Source: Cryptomeria japonica
Lineage: Eukaryota; Streptophyta; Pinopsida; Cupressales; Cupressaceae
Direction: 5' to 3'
Length of the DNA stretch: 64,000 bases
Assembly: GCF_030272615.1 (NCBI RefSeq)
Contig: NC_081412.1
Span: 694,594,083-694,658,082 of the forward strand
This document shows positions 10,928 to 21,844 of this stretch, one piece after another. The position numbers were made by a program, and so were the translations under genes. Each line of letters begins with the position of its first letter. Within the stretch, counting starts at the first letter, position 1. A model generated the notes under the pieces. It was not told the DNA's origin and made no database searches. It saw only the letters and a program-made list of their open reading frames with translations.

Positions 10928-12879
10928 GAGACGGTGCGGTTTATCGCATCATTTCAAAGAAAGAAAAATAGGCATGAAGAAATATGCCCCATAAATGTTA
11001 ATTTAGTGGATGGTATGCCCCCTTGAGAGATGGGCCAAATTTTTTTGAAAATTCGGGCTATCTCTCAAAAAAGAATGAGAAGTGGATGGGAGGTAGAATA
11101 GAAGAATTTAGAAATAATGGCAAAAGAATGGGGGAAGACGAGGTGAATATGGAGAAAGGGGAAGCCAATGAGTACCCTTAAGTCATGCAGGAGATACAGT
11201 GCAATTGGTTTAATTGTCCCAGTTGAGTCAATGTCTGACAGTTGATGTCAGTTGTTCATTTGGACAAGATAAAGTCTAAGTAAGTGAATCAAATTGACAT
11301 GTTGTGACTTAGACAATTGATGTAACTGTCCAATGAAGTCAAGGTATCTAAAGTAAAATACTCATTGAGACTTAGAAAATTGATGTAATTGTCCATGTTG
11401 ATTGTGTTTGATTGGTTGATCAATTGATAGTGTTTGCGTTGTAGGTTGCTTATGGTGAATCATAGCAGCCCCGTTGAGACTAGGTCATTACGATCAATGT
11501 CTATTGTAGTCTAGGTTTGCCATGATCGATTACCTATTGAGACCTGAAGATACTTGATCAAAGTATCTATTGATAGTCTAGGTGTGTGTGAGTCGATGTG
11601 CCTGTGTAGACAAAGTACCTATCTTGGCTTATAGGATGACTGAGGATGGGAAGTGCAACCCCTCCTGTTAAAGATGGTTCGTGATGAACGTATCTTGAGT
11701 GGGTTGATGGGAAACGATGAAGGGATTATGATGATGTTGATGATCAAGATAGGGAGGGTGAGGAGGGGATTCAATGTTAGATAGAAGATATGGAGGACCT
11801 ATTCCTATGAAATAAGAGAGAAATAGAGTATGCACTATCATTACTATGTATGAATGATATGCAGCTATATGGATGTATGGATGGATGGAATGCAAGGAAA
11901 TGCAATATATATAGATGAGATGGAATGACGATCCATAGTGATTTATTTTCCATCATTGAGCATGATAGTATCAATCTTGGACGAGGCAGTAGGAACCAAG
12001 TTTGGAGCATTATACCTGTAAGCAAGCAGTATAAACAAATAATATGGACCCTCCATTCTGGTTCATGTGCAGATGGTCAAGGTATATGCTGTAGTCAGTA
12101 AGCCATAGTGAGCCATGACTAGATTTTTGCATATGATCATGTAGCTTAGTGAACTTCCCACGTAGACACCATTGGTACATGCTTAAGAACTTCATTGGAA
12201 TAATTCACAAATAATAAACAAAATGATACTTAGGAGCCATCCCAACTACTCTAATCACTTGTGGATATCCTAGAGTGGCGTAGAAACCTGATATAAATGA
12301 ATAGATAATGTATCAAATTAACCAAGTACTTGATAGCTTAAATAGAATTTTCTTGTCAAGGAAAATGTTATCATGTCTTTTTTTTGGTAAGGAAGGATAT
12401 ATCCTTGTTTAAGACAATTTGTGTGTAGTTGTGTTGATTGATTGATTGATTGATTGATTTGATAAGTGATCATAATTTTGAGTAGCTCAAAATGCTTGTT
12501 TGATGTATTTTTATGATGTGTATGTACAAAGGTTTTTATGTGTTGCTATGTTTTGGATTGATTTTTGATGTTTTATGGATTTTGTGAGTGTTTTATGAAT
12601 GTTTTTGGATTTTGTGAGATGTTTTTTGAATTTTTTTGGATTTTGTGAGATAGTTTTGAATGAATAACTCAATGAATCACAAGTAATGTAGAATCCACTT
12701 CCATCAATAGGTTAAGAGAATTGCCCCCAGTTTAGATATTACTATGAAAAGTAGGATGTAGGATGCATGAAGTACTATCCCTGATTGCTGATCAATAACA
12801 AGCCATGGTTTGACTAATGGATGAATGAATGAAATGGATGTGATTGCAACAAGTCTGAAAAACAATGGAGCCATAGCCT
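10928..12879. other. Decayed interior of the minus-strand element, no gene
   Basis: No recognisable retroelement domain. The plus strand has loosely repeated blocks at 11,280-11,400 built on GACTTAGA(C/A)AATTGATGTAA(C/T)TGTCCA, and pieces of a similar theme to about 11,590. Open frames at 11,668-12,195 on the minus strand show no family features. This would be the 3' noncoding interior of the element whose LTR lies at 9409-10914. Confidence 0.4.
12434..12460. repeat. (TTGA)n microsatellite
   Basis: About six copies of a 4-bp unit, TTGA/TGAT, in noncoding DNA. Confidence 0.85.
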
Positions 12880-13206
12880 TTACGAGTGGTGCCTATTTGC
12901 TAGGTTTTCACCATCGCACTTACCCAAGGTGCCACTGAAGTGGTTGTTCCTTGTTTGGATGCATGATTTATATTTAATATTTTCTAATTTTTTTATATTT
13001 TCTTCAAGACTTTTATCTAAATGTTTTTGGTGTATTTCCTCATATGTATTGGAGCCTAATTCTTTGTACAGCTTATGTATGAAACATTTTGAGGTCCATG
13101 TTGTTGATCGGATCTGTGAGCGGTTCTCCTTCTGAAGTAGCCAACTGGTATGCCCCAGACCCAAATACAATAGTGATTGTGAGAGTTGAGAAATACAACA
13201 CCACAT
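12880..13206 (-). pseudogene. Unrecognised coding remnant
   Basis: A 108-codon open frame, hydrophilic, with a charged segment (EEIHQKHLDKSLEENIKKLE) likely to be helical and a possible short coiled coil. Composition looks more protein-like than the neighbouring frames, and it lies where coding sequence of the minus-strand element of 9409-10914 could be. I recognise no family. It ends close to the start of the plus-strand accessory frame at 13186, so an element border lies near 13,180. Confidence 0.3.
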
Positions 13207-16200
13207 GAGCCTAAAGATCCCTGCAAGCTAAATAACCTATTACAAGGAGAAGCAAGGAAGCAAATAACAGAACTCGAGGACACACCTGAGCTTCTTAAGA
13301 TGAGATATAATGCCCTATCCCAAATTCCTGTCGGAGTCATTGTCCAAGGTGATGTTATAGGATATATTGATTGTAAACTAGAAGATCTAGGGTCCCTAGT
13401 AATTCACTCCTAGTTGAGTTTGTTCTATGGAAATGATAAAAAGATTAAACCCGAATATACCATAATAGAGAAGAAAAAATTGCACAATGCAGTTTACTTT
13501 CTCGAAGAATTTATCAAGGAACACATTAGGATTATCCTCGGTAGAGTTCATGGTGACAAAATGTACCTTGAATGAACACATGACATTACATCAGAGGCAA
13601 TTCATGCCGTGACCAGATTCTACAATATTGGGGAAGTGCCCGTTCTTTGGAAAATCCCTAAATCGAAAGTAACAGAGTTGATCGGTTCAGTAAGTGATCA
13701 ACGAGAAATGATTGTCAATACCATTAAAGATGATTTGGTGAAATATGCATGTATGATAATTGGGTATAGAAAAATTTATGCTAACAGAATGAATTTTGTT
13801 CCTTTAGCTGTGGTGCATGTTGCTTACAGAATGATAAAAGAGAATGTAGAATGTGATCTATGTACTTGTATGAGGAATCAACTCTTAGAAAACCTGAAGT
13901 CAATCAAATCAGATAAAAATCAAAGGTTCAAGTTTGGTCAATTACTAATTGGTTTATTTTTCTACTTTCAAAGATACTTTCCTAGAGTCGGTGATGTTGA
14001 ATGGTCAACTGATCTACCGATTACCAGACAAGTAAAGGAGAGTTTGCAAGCAATAGGAATTGCATATCTAGAGACTTTGAACAAGTATTTTGGTGAATTC
14101 AAACTAAAAATGAACCAAAGAATGAGAATATCTGGTGATTTAGTTAAAGAATATGAAGATGACATATGTTTCACCATCAAAATAGATGAATGCATAATGG
14201 AAGCAGTTGAACCCAGAAAAGATGTAGTTGGGCCTATGGCCTATGAGGTGGTAAATGATATATTGATAGGATACCCCTCAACCCTACTAGCCTCACCACT
14301 GGAACCCAAAAAGAAGAGGACTAGTACTTATTTAGAGAGAATCAAATCTAGTGAGGAACCAAAGGAGATAAAAGGTAAAGCACCACCATCGACATCGACA
14401 CCAGTTACATCTACTACTAAACCCAAAGTGGCCAAAAGGTCACCTGCTAAAAAGAAACTGGAGGCTATTTCGGCAAAGGTGTTCAAACGAACACGGAAAA
14501 TCAAGAATCACTCACCAGATCTAGAGGACTCTGAATCAGAGGTAGAAGTAAAGAAGACAAGGCAATCTACCAAGAAAATGAAGTCAATCGGTAATGTACC
14601 TACAATCTCTGCATCAGTAAACTTAGATATTTCTTCTTAAAAGCCTATGACACATTGTTAAAGGACCATAAAGAATATTAGAAGAAAATTCCTTGACGAT
14701 TTAAAGGATTATTTTGATGATTTCAATGATAATGAAAAGGAGGAGGTTGAACAAGAACCCATTAAATATCTATGCATAAATGATCGGCTACCTTCTGAGA
14801 TTAAATTTGTTACATCTAAATCCTTGTATGATTCTTTGGACAACAAATGGCGCATTTCTATTGACAAGGAGCAAGACATCAGGGAAAAAATAATTTCTCA
14901 ATATTTTCCAGATGTCTCTAATCCAGAATTGATTGAACTCATTGATAGGAACAAAGGCATTTTCTTCATGCAAAGAAGAAGACTTCTGCTACTCGAAGGA
15001 AAATTTTCTGAAGTGGAAAAAGACACCCATTTGAAGGTGAAAACTATTGTCGACATGCAAAGAGTACAAGCAACTAATCGGTTGGCTGAACAAGAGCCTA
15101 ATCTATCCACAACCAAACCCTATGTAGTCTTTGATAGTATGGGTGAAAGAATAGAAGAACAAAATGACCCCATTGATGTTGATGCACTAGAAATAGAAGA
15201 TATCACTCCAGATAAGGAGCAAGCTGAAAAAGAAAGATTAGAGAAAGAAAAGGAAGAGAAAGTGGAAAATGAGAAACTTGAAAAGGAGAAAGAAGAGAAA
15301 GAAAAACAAGAGAAAGAATAAGCAGAGAAAGCACGATAGGAAAAGAAGAAAATTGAAGAAGAGGAAAAGAAGAAAAAGGAGGAAGAGGAGAAGAAGAGAA
15401 AGGAAGAAGATGAGAAAAAGAAAAAGGAAGAAGAAGAAAAGAGGAAAGAAATAGAGAAGAAGAAGGAAGAGGAGAAATAAAGAGAAGAAGAGAGAAAGAA
15501 ACAAGAGGAGAAGGCTATCAAGATAGCTCAAGAAATAGATGAAGAGGAGAAGCAAAGACAAGTGGAGGTCAAAGCCAAAGAAGGAGAACAGATTCCTAAG
15601 GCAACTAGAGATCAATCCAAGAAGGTTGATTCCACTAGTTCCACTGATTTGACTCTTGCCTGTCTGACCCAATCAACTGATGAAACTGAGCTACTACGAA
15701 GCATTCACTTAGCATAGGAAAGATTGGAAGAAATAAGGAAAAAGAAAGAATAGGATTTCATTCAGTTTGTCATTGACACCCTCTCCAATCTAATCCTTGG
15801 TACTAATCTCCCCAGTATCGATTCCTAGTTGGCTAGGCTCAAACTACTCTACATAGTAGTCGATGACCAGGTACAATGTTTGGAAGATGTTGCCTAGGCC
15901 ACTGCAAAGAAAAGCCATGAAAAGGCACTCATAGTTACCTTAATACAACACATGAATGATGACCAGACAAAATTGGTTAAACAAAAAGATGATATAAGGT
16001 CAGGTTTGGGTGAAGGTCACCTACTCTTGAGAAAAATTTGTCAACCTCACCTGTTCTATGAAGATGCTCTGAAGAAGAAGACACTATTACAAACAAAGTT
16101 GCAGAAGTACATCGGCAACTTCAAACTGCCTTATGATCTATTCATAGCCTATGGACACTCTATTCATTATTATTAGTATCAAATTGCCAAGCTTGACTCA

Positions 16201-16470
16201 GAAATCTGCAATCAGACTCGAGATTTGCAAGAGCTTCAGTTGCTCCTATTGCCTAAATTGGAGGTTCTCCAGAAATACTTTCTAAACCTAGAAGCTATCA
16301 CTATGACATAGGAGCTAAGCACCATAGATGCGATGGAAGAACTAGCTTTCCAAATGAAGACTGAGAGTGAAATTGCTGCCTCACTTCTTGACTCGTGGTC
16401 CTCAGATATGAAGGACTTTCTGCAAAACTTTAAATCTCTTTTTGAGAAATTTTATTCTTTGTTATCATAA
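13186..16470 (+). pseudogene. Long accessory frame of a Sirevirus-like copia element
   Basis: One reading frame of 1,094 codons, not recognised as any known enzyme. It lies just upstream of the purine tracts and 3' LTR, where some Sirevirus-type copia elements carry an extra (env-like) frame. Residues 1-470 look globular, with a hydrophobic patch (FGQLLIGLFFYF) near residues 247-258. Residues about 360-450 are Lys/Ser/Pro-rich and likely disordered. Residues about 545-650 look helical, about 665-790 form a Lys/Glu coiled coil, and 800-1094 are again helical. No signal peptide, membrane span, RT or integrase motif is seen. Premature stops lie at 13411, 13573, 14638, 14659, 15319, 15337, 15478, 15715, 15751, 15826, 15895, 16174 and 16309 (8 TAG, 4 TAA, 1 TGA); there is no frameshift. 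The stop at 13180 bounds the start. Function unknown. Confidence 0.7.
15352..15514. repeat. Homopurine/homopyrimidine tract
   Basis: About 160 bp of almost pure A/G on the plus strand, with only four pyrimidines by eye. It codes the Lys/Glu coiled coil of the accessory frame. Open frames on the minus strand here (Ser/Phe/Leu-rich) are its shadow. Confidence 0.85.
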
Positions 16471-16529
16471 ACACATACTTTGTTTTACGTTATGCAAACT
16501 GACAATATTTTGTATTTGCTTTGTAATTG

Positions 16530-16719
16530 TTGGCAAAGGGGGAGTAGTGTATCTATCTTCAAATTTTGATGAGTATTTTTGCACATACTTGTAATTTTTG
16601 CAAAGGGAGTAGTGTATATGCTTAGGGGGAGTAATTCTGCTTATGACATTTTTTTTGTGTTAGAGCACTTAGATGTCAAATTTTTTCCTAAGTGTTGCCA
16701 TCAATGCCAAAGGGGGAGA
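16530..16719 (+). promoter_or_regulatory. Repeated polypurine tracts before 3' LTR
   Basis: AAAGGGGGAGTAGTGTAT near 16537, AAAGGGAGTAGTGTAT near 16602, AGGGGGAGTAAT near 16622 and AAAGGGGGAGA at 16709-16719, the last directly before the LTR. Several PPT-like copies before the 3' LTR are a known trait of Sirevirus elements; the last one is the likely true primer. Confidence 0.75.
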
Positions 16720-16720
16720 T

Positions 16721-17820
16721 TGTTGGTATTTTGATGATGTTTAGTTGTGATTGTCATTGATGGACACACTTATTTGTTGAATGTATTATTCTCAACCGGT
16801 AGCTGTTCTAACTAGTATTGTATGTATAGTCTTTATTTGATTGAAGACTATCGATGTTTTAAAGAAGAAGCTTATCGGTCAAGTGGTATGAAGACTTCAA
16901 GTGGAATGGAGACCCCGAGCGACAGTTAATCTTTTGATCAGATCAACTATGATCAATTTTTCTAGTCTTTACCTATTAACCAGTGATTGGTATATGTAAT
17001 TAACCGATATAAATGTAATGTGTGATGAGTTATCATCCACCGACACTTTAGTGGTGTTTTTGTGTCATGTTACCAAATGTGTCTAGATGCACTATACCTA
17101 GAAAATTGTAATCTAATCCTATTGGACTGACATGAAATCAAGTTCCTATTTAAGGACATAATGTCTAGGGTTTTAAGAGGAGAACATAAGTTGATAAGTG
17201 CAAGTCTTTGAGAGGAAAGGTATCTTGTGACTGAGATTGAGAGTGCAAAGCATAGAAGACTAAAGCAATGCTTGAATGCATTAACAAGGAGTTATCAAGG
17301 ATCTAATCAAGCATTATGTGCTACTATCTAGATCATTCACTTGTTGATTACTAATATCTTTGACAAGTCTGAAACCCTTAAGCGGGTAGGCCCAACCAAG
17401 CCTATTGTAAATCCTCTAACAAGGTGGTTCACAGTCGTGGATCTAAAATCCTTTAACAGGGTAGTCTTTAACAAGACTTATCTCCTAACAGATATTTGGA
17501 TTCCTAATAGGATGTGTTCTGGTGAAGAACATTGTAAGACCTTAACTGGTGTGACCTTAACCAGTCTGGTTACTATTTTGTAGATAGTTGACTTGTGAGC
17601 TTTACTCACCATGGTTTTTCCCATTGGGGTTTCCACGTCAAAATATCTTGTGTTATGGTGAATGTGCTTTTATGGGTGAATTCTTTATTTGTTATTTGGC
17701 TTATTTATGTTTTAACCAATTTATTGTTTAAGCTACTACACCGATCTATTGGAAAATTGTTTAAGAGTTTGGTTAAGTTCTTAGGCATACTAATTCACTC
17801 CCCCCTCTTAGTATTCATCA
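16721..17820 (+). mobile_element. 3' LTR of Sirevirus-like copia element 1
   Basis: An LTR of 1,100 bp from TGTTGGTATT to TTCATCA, directly after the polypurine tract. A TATA-like CTATTTAAG lies near 17146. The R/U5 half (17370-17580) carries repeated TAAC..GGT words and the conserved copia motif at 17607-17644. It is followed at once by copia coding sequence in another state of decay, so the element sits inside a second copia element. The matching 5' LTR is not in the window. Confidence 0.85.
17607..17644 (+). promoter_or_regulatory. Conserved copia LTR motif
   Basis: CACCATGGTTTTTCCC, a short loop, then GGTTTCCACGTCAAAA. The same arrangement is found at 19550-19588 and, inverted, at 46274-46315. 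TGG...CCA arms make a partial inverted repeat. Similar GTTTTTCC..TTTCCACGT blocks are widespread in plant copia LTRs near the U5 region. Confidence 0.7.
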
Positions 17821-17827
17821 TGGATAG

Positions 17828-18554
17828 CAGAACAAATATAAGTACAAGAATAACAGAGACAAATCATGCTACATAGCAGATAAAGAGGGCATTATTGATT
17901 CTAATGATGAACTGACATAAGACTCTTCTAGTGGTTCCAACAATGGGAAGGAATGGGTGTTCCTGGCTATCAAAGAAGATGATCTGGCATTGGAAGAGAA
18001 TGTACCTAAAGAGAAGGCACTTTTTGCTAAAATTGAAGACAAGAATGAATAGGTAATTGATAGTGATTTTTCACATCATATGACTGGAGATAAAGGGAAG
18101 TTTCTATCTTTGCAAGAATTTGATGGCAGACTAGTTATATTTGGAGATGACAAAGCATGTATTATCAAAGGAAAAGGAACTATATCATTGGATGGTAAGA
18201 AAAATACTGATAATGTTTATTATATTGAAGGTTTGAAGCATAATATTTTGAGTGTAGGAAAACTGGTAGATAAGGGATTTCAATTACAGTTCAAGGATGG
18301 AAAATGCAAAATCATTAACAAATTTGGCTTGGAGATTGCAACTGGTACACAGAAAAAAGGTAATATATTTCATTTGAACTCGGATGAGAAGACATGTTTG
18401 ATTACACAGATTGATGAGAGTTGGCTATGGCATAAAAGGTTGTGTCATGCAAATTTTGATTGCATTATGAAGATCAGTTCAACTAAGGCAGTTAGGGATA
18501 TACCTAAGACTATGAAGCCCTATAATCCGGTATGTAAGGAATGTCAAATGGGTA
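17828..18554 (+). pseudogene. Copia element 2, gag end, protease and pre-integrase fragment
   Basis: In frame 2 the sequence reads the end of a copia gag (KSCYIADKEG), an acidic spacer, the protease start and the gag-pre-integrase domain (LWHKRLCHANFD, then CKECQMG). The protease motif expected as DSGCSHHM is DSDFSHHM, so the active-site Gly is lost. TAG near 18050 stands where Trp is usual, and a TGA lies upstream. Both ends are cut by other insertions: the LTR ending at 17820 and the LTR starting at 18555. The open frame running on to 18580 reads into the next LTR and is not native sequence. Confidence 0.85.
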
Positions 18555-19049
18555 TGTTGGCATATGATGAACCAGTGTGATGATATGATGATAACATATA
18601 TTGTCATTGATGTTAATAAGTGCAGGTGAACCGGTATGAAGAGATGAAGTGGACCAGTGTCAAGGTTTCACTAAGTGTCACTACCAATGGGTAGTCTCAG
18701 CTCTAGGGTTTCCGGTTTGGCAATCTATCTTGTGCGATGCAACCAGTGATATTCTATGATAAGTTAGATAAGAGATAATGATGAGATTGAGATGCCACGT
18801 CAGTTTTGTGCACGTGAAGGATTTCCTTGAGGATCTTGCATGTGAAGATCGATTGCATTAAATGTCTACCTCAGGAATGAACATTCTTCTTAGCGGTATG
18901 TGAAGAAAGCGTGATGGGTTACTGATTTCCATGTGCGGTGAAGAATGGATGATGCAGAATGACTTGTGATCTATTTGAGATTGTTTTATTCTATGCAAAG
19001 AGTTTTGAATGGTCAGGATTGGACCACTTGTAATTGTAAACCTAAAATG

Positions 19050-19067
19050 TTTAGGGTTTAGGGTTTA
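19050..19067 (+). repeat. Short telomere-like stretch in LTR
   Basis: TTTAGGGTTTAGGGTTTA, 2.5 units of the plant telomere repeat, inside the LTR near its expected promoter region. Too short to be a telomere relic with confidence. Confidence 0.7.
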
Positions 19068-19549
19068 TGCTACCGACCTAATTGTTGTCTATAAGGTCGA
19101 TGAGTTTTGATATTGTTTGTGTTGGCAAATGTTGTGTTTTGTATCCAAGTGATGAGATACTTGCCAGACCAGTGAGTGGAAAATTGCAAAGTAGAGGAGC
19201 TGAAAAGGATATGCCTTAGCATGTAGTGTTGTTATAAGATCAGAGATTTACCTATTGTCTTCTAACCATTTCAACAATAGTAAAATCCCTTTGCTAGGTA
19301 GCTTTAACAGGCTTATTACAAATCCTCTAACCTGGTGACTCAAGATCATTGATTTCTTCAAATCCTCTAGCAAGGTAACCTTTAACAGGGTTTCAACCTT
19401 TAACATGGTATATAGACATCCCTTAACCAAGTGATCTTTAATAGGATCGGTTCCTAATAGAACCTTATTGTAAAGTATTTAACCGGACTAGGCTCCTAAT
19501 AGAGCAAGCTTCAAAAGAGTTCAAAAACAAGCTTGTTGGTATTCATCCC

Positions 19550-19588
19550 CACCGTGGTTTTTCCCATTTTGGTTTCCACGTTAAAAAT
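19550..19588 (+). promoter_or_regulatory. Conserved copia LTR motif
   Basis: ACCGTGGTTTTTCCC and GGTTTCCACGTTAAAA, second copy of the motif seen at 17607-17644. CGTGG and CCACG form 5-bp inverted arms. Confidence 0.7.
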
Positions 19589-19939
19589 CATTGTGTCATG
19601 AGTTGTGCATTTTTCATGTGATGATTAAGTAGTCTTTGTTTAGGTGAATATGCATGCAAAGCTAATTGTTATGGTATTACTAATACAACACATGCATGAG
19701 TATATTGGTGAAGTAGTTATCAAGTGTTGAATGTTATTTGAAGTATTCAGTTTTACTAGTTTAGCTGTCTGAAGTCTTATTGTGTTTAATCGTTATTGCC
19801 ATGGTTAAGTTTAGTGATGAAGATAATCGGTTAGCATTGTTTTAACTTGATAAGTTGTTGAGAAGTTTTTGTCTATACTGATTCACCCCCCCCTCTCAGT
19901 ACTGATTAGGGTATTTATTGTTCATCATTATTCATCATT

Positions 19940-19951
19940 TGGTATCAGAGC
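19940..19951 (+). promoter_or_regulatory. Primer-binding site (initiator Met tRNA)
   Basis: TGGTATCAGAGC, complementary to the 3' end of plant initiator Met tRNA, 2 bp after the LTR end. It primes minus-strand DNA synthesis. Confidence 0.95.
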
Positions 19952-20008
19952 AACTCCAGGTCCTCGATGATATAAGCTTAACCGCTTGATGTAAAATATC
20001 TTGCTTTA

Positions 20009-20143
20009 ATGATGAAGAGGGAAGGTCAAAAGTTCAATAAAGATAACTTCAAGATATGGAAGGAGAGAATGAAGATTTATATCAAGAGTTTGGGTGCTCA
20101 ACACTGGAGCTATGTTGAGAATGCCTATGTAATCCCCACTAGT
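20009..20143 (+). pseudogene. Copia element 3 gag, first part
   Basis: The frame opens with ATG at 20009, 57 bp after the primer site. It gives 45 residues typical of the start of a copia gag: FNKDNFKIWKERM, then YIKSLGAQHWSYVENAY. It stops being gag at 20144, where the LTR of a chromovirus begins (TGTAGAACCCC). The same frame resumes at 37258 after the insert, in phase once one copy of the 5-bp target duplication is left out. No stop is seen in this short part. Confidence 0.88.
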
Positions 20144-21540
20144 TGTAGAACCCCTCCTCGATCAACCTCTTTTGTATGTTTTGAGTTACTTCAGTGACTG
20201 TTCTGTGGAACATTATTGTATTTTGATTCAGATATCATGAGATGTTATTTCATGCTTTATCTGGATTTATGGTGTATGATTTATGTAGTATTTCAGTTCT
20301 TATGATTAATGTTATTTTATGGATCATTATCATGGACCGGAACTTTTTCCCTTATATTACGATGCGTTATTTATATGTTGTGTTTGCAAGTGTATTGGGA
20401 TGCGAGGGGGTGATTTTCCTTCACTCACTCCGATGAGATAGGGAACGTCACGATTCTCCTTCATCAGTGTTTTTACCGTGTCTGTATATATATATTGGTC
20501 TATATGCATGTGTGGTTCTTTGGTGCAAGAAATTGCAGGTACTAGTACCGGGTATGTATGAGGTATTAACTCCATCTAGTTTTGTAGGTGTGGGAATACC
20601 TTATATATCAGATGGAAGTGGAGGAGATAGTTGTTGTACCCTAGCTTGACCATAGTTACACTAGTGTGAGTGTTGTCAGTCAATTATGTTTCCCCCATCT
20701 GGCTGTTATGCTTGTCATGGTGCCTTGGTTTGGTCATTTGAGAGTCGTCATTTGATCTGTCTTGGTTTTGCATGTTTTCGTTTATTTAAATGGTTATTTA
20801 ATTTAAATGGGTGATGTTATCTAGTGTTGGTGTAATCATTTAATTATTATGCTCTATGATTATTGATTTATTTAAATTGATGAATTGCTAGATTAAATGG
20901 TTAAATAGATTAATTTATTGTGTAAAGTTGCATTAATATTTTTGTGAAATAAATAAATTGCCTAGCCATTTAAAAAGGTAAAATGCTTATGTTGAAGGGA
21001 TTATTTATGAAAAAAAATAAAAATAAAAGATTTCCTTTGTATTTTTCCATTTGGCCTTTTAATTTAATCATTGGAAAGAATTATTATTTTTGGGAAAGAA
21101 ATAAATTTGATTGCCTTTTTAGTTTTAAAATATTTAAATTTGATTGGATGAAAAAATTTAACCTAGAAGCTTGGGTTAAAAGATATTTTGGGCATCGATT
21201 CCGAGGATTCATGCCAGGAGAAGAAGAGAATTTTTGGAGAAAAAATTGTGGAAAAAAAACTTCCTGAAGGAGCTAGAAATTCGACTTGGCCGCAAGACTG
21301 GAGTTTCTTCATCCCTTTTGCTTGCTAATTGCTTCAAGGTTGGAGAATCCCTTCTTGTTTTGAATTTGTTTTTGAAATTTTTCAGTTTGCTTCGTGTGTA
21401 TGGAAATTTATGTATTCTGCCTATAGATTCTTTTTGGAATGTTAAAATGGAAGAAAGATTGCCTGATATAGTTGATTGTGTGATGCTATAAGCATATGGT
21501 TGCATTCAGGAAAGGAGTTTGTTTATTTCTTCTTTGTTGT

Positions 21541-21546
21541 GTGTTA
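21541..21546. repeat. Target duplication, left copy
   Basis: GTGTTA, matched by GTGTTA at 26059-26064. The uninterrupted 3' LTR has a single copy near 34,747. One extra A separates it from the TG of the insert. Confidence 0.75.
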
Positions 21547-21766
21547 ATGTAATGCCCCTACCCTAGTCGGCCTTGTAAAACCCGTTTGACCTTGGTTGAC
21601 TTCCTATGTGGCATTCTTGAATGGTTGGTTAACTGTGATGCAAGGTTGTAGATTAGATAATATAAATAATTGTGCATACCTATTATTGTGCTTTTGCATC
21701 GATTCCTATGTAAATGTAGTTGTTTCCTAATTCTTGTTATAAATCTCGAGCTAATGCCTTCATTGA

Positions 21767-21771
<5 letters not shown>

Positions 21772-21842
<71 letters not shown>
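21772..21842. repeat. (TA)n microsatellite
   Basis: About 35 uninterrupted TA units in the solo LTR. Tyr/Ile repeat open frames here come from this tract. Confidence 0.97.

Positions 21843-21844
<2 letters not shown>

Larger units (their letters stand above)
18555..19937 (+). mobile_element. 5' LTR of copia element 3
   Basis: Starts TGTTGGCATATG and ends near TTCATCA, about 1,383 bp, with a primer-binding site 2 bp later. It shares the U5 layout of element 1: TAAC..GGT words at 19,240-19,500, the conserved motif at 19550-19588 and a C-rich CACCCCCCCCTCTCAGTACT end. CTATAAGG near 19,090 is a weak TATA candidate. Its 5-bp left flank is GGGTA; the right flank is not in the window, so a duplication cannot be tested. 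Confidence 0.85.

Noticed and set aside
15120-15672. Minus-strand Ser/Phe/Leu-rich frames
   Set aside because: Shadows of the homopurine tract in the plus-strand frame.
17821-18554. Treating the LTR at 16721-17820 as a 5' LTR of the following copia fragment
   Set aside because: No primer-binding site follows it, a purine tract precedes it, and the next sequence is gag end and protease, not gag start.
19940-19951. tRNA gene fragment
   Set aside because: TGGTATCAGAGC is a primer-binding site after an LTR, as at 28612 and 53788; no tRNA fold is present.
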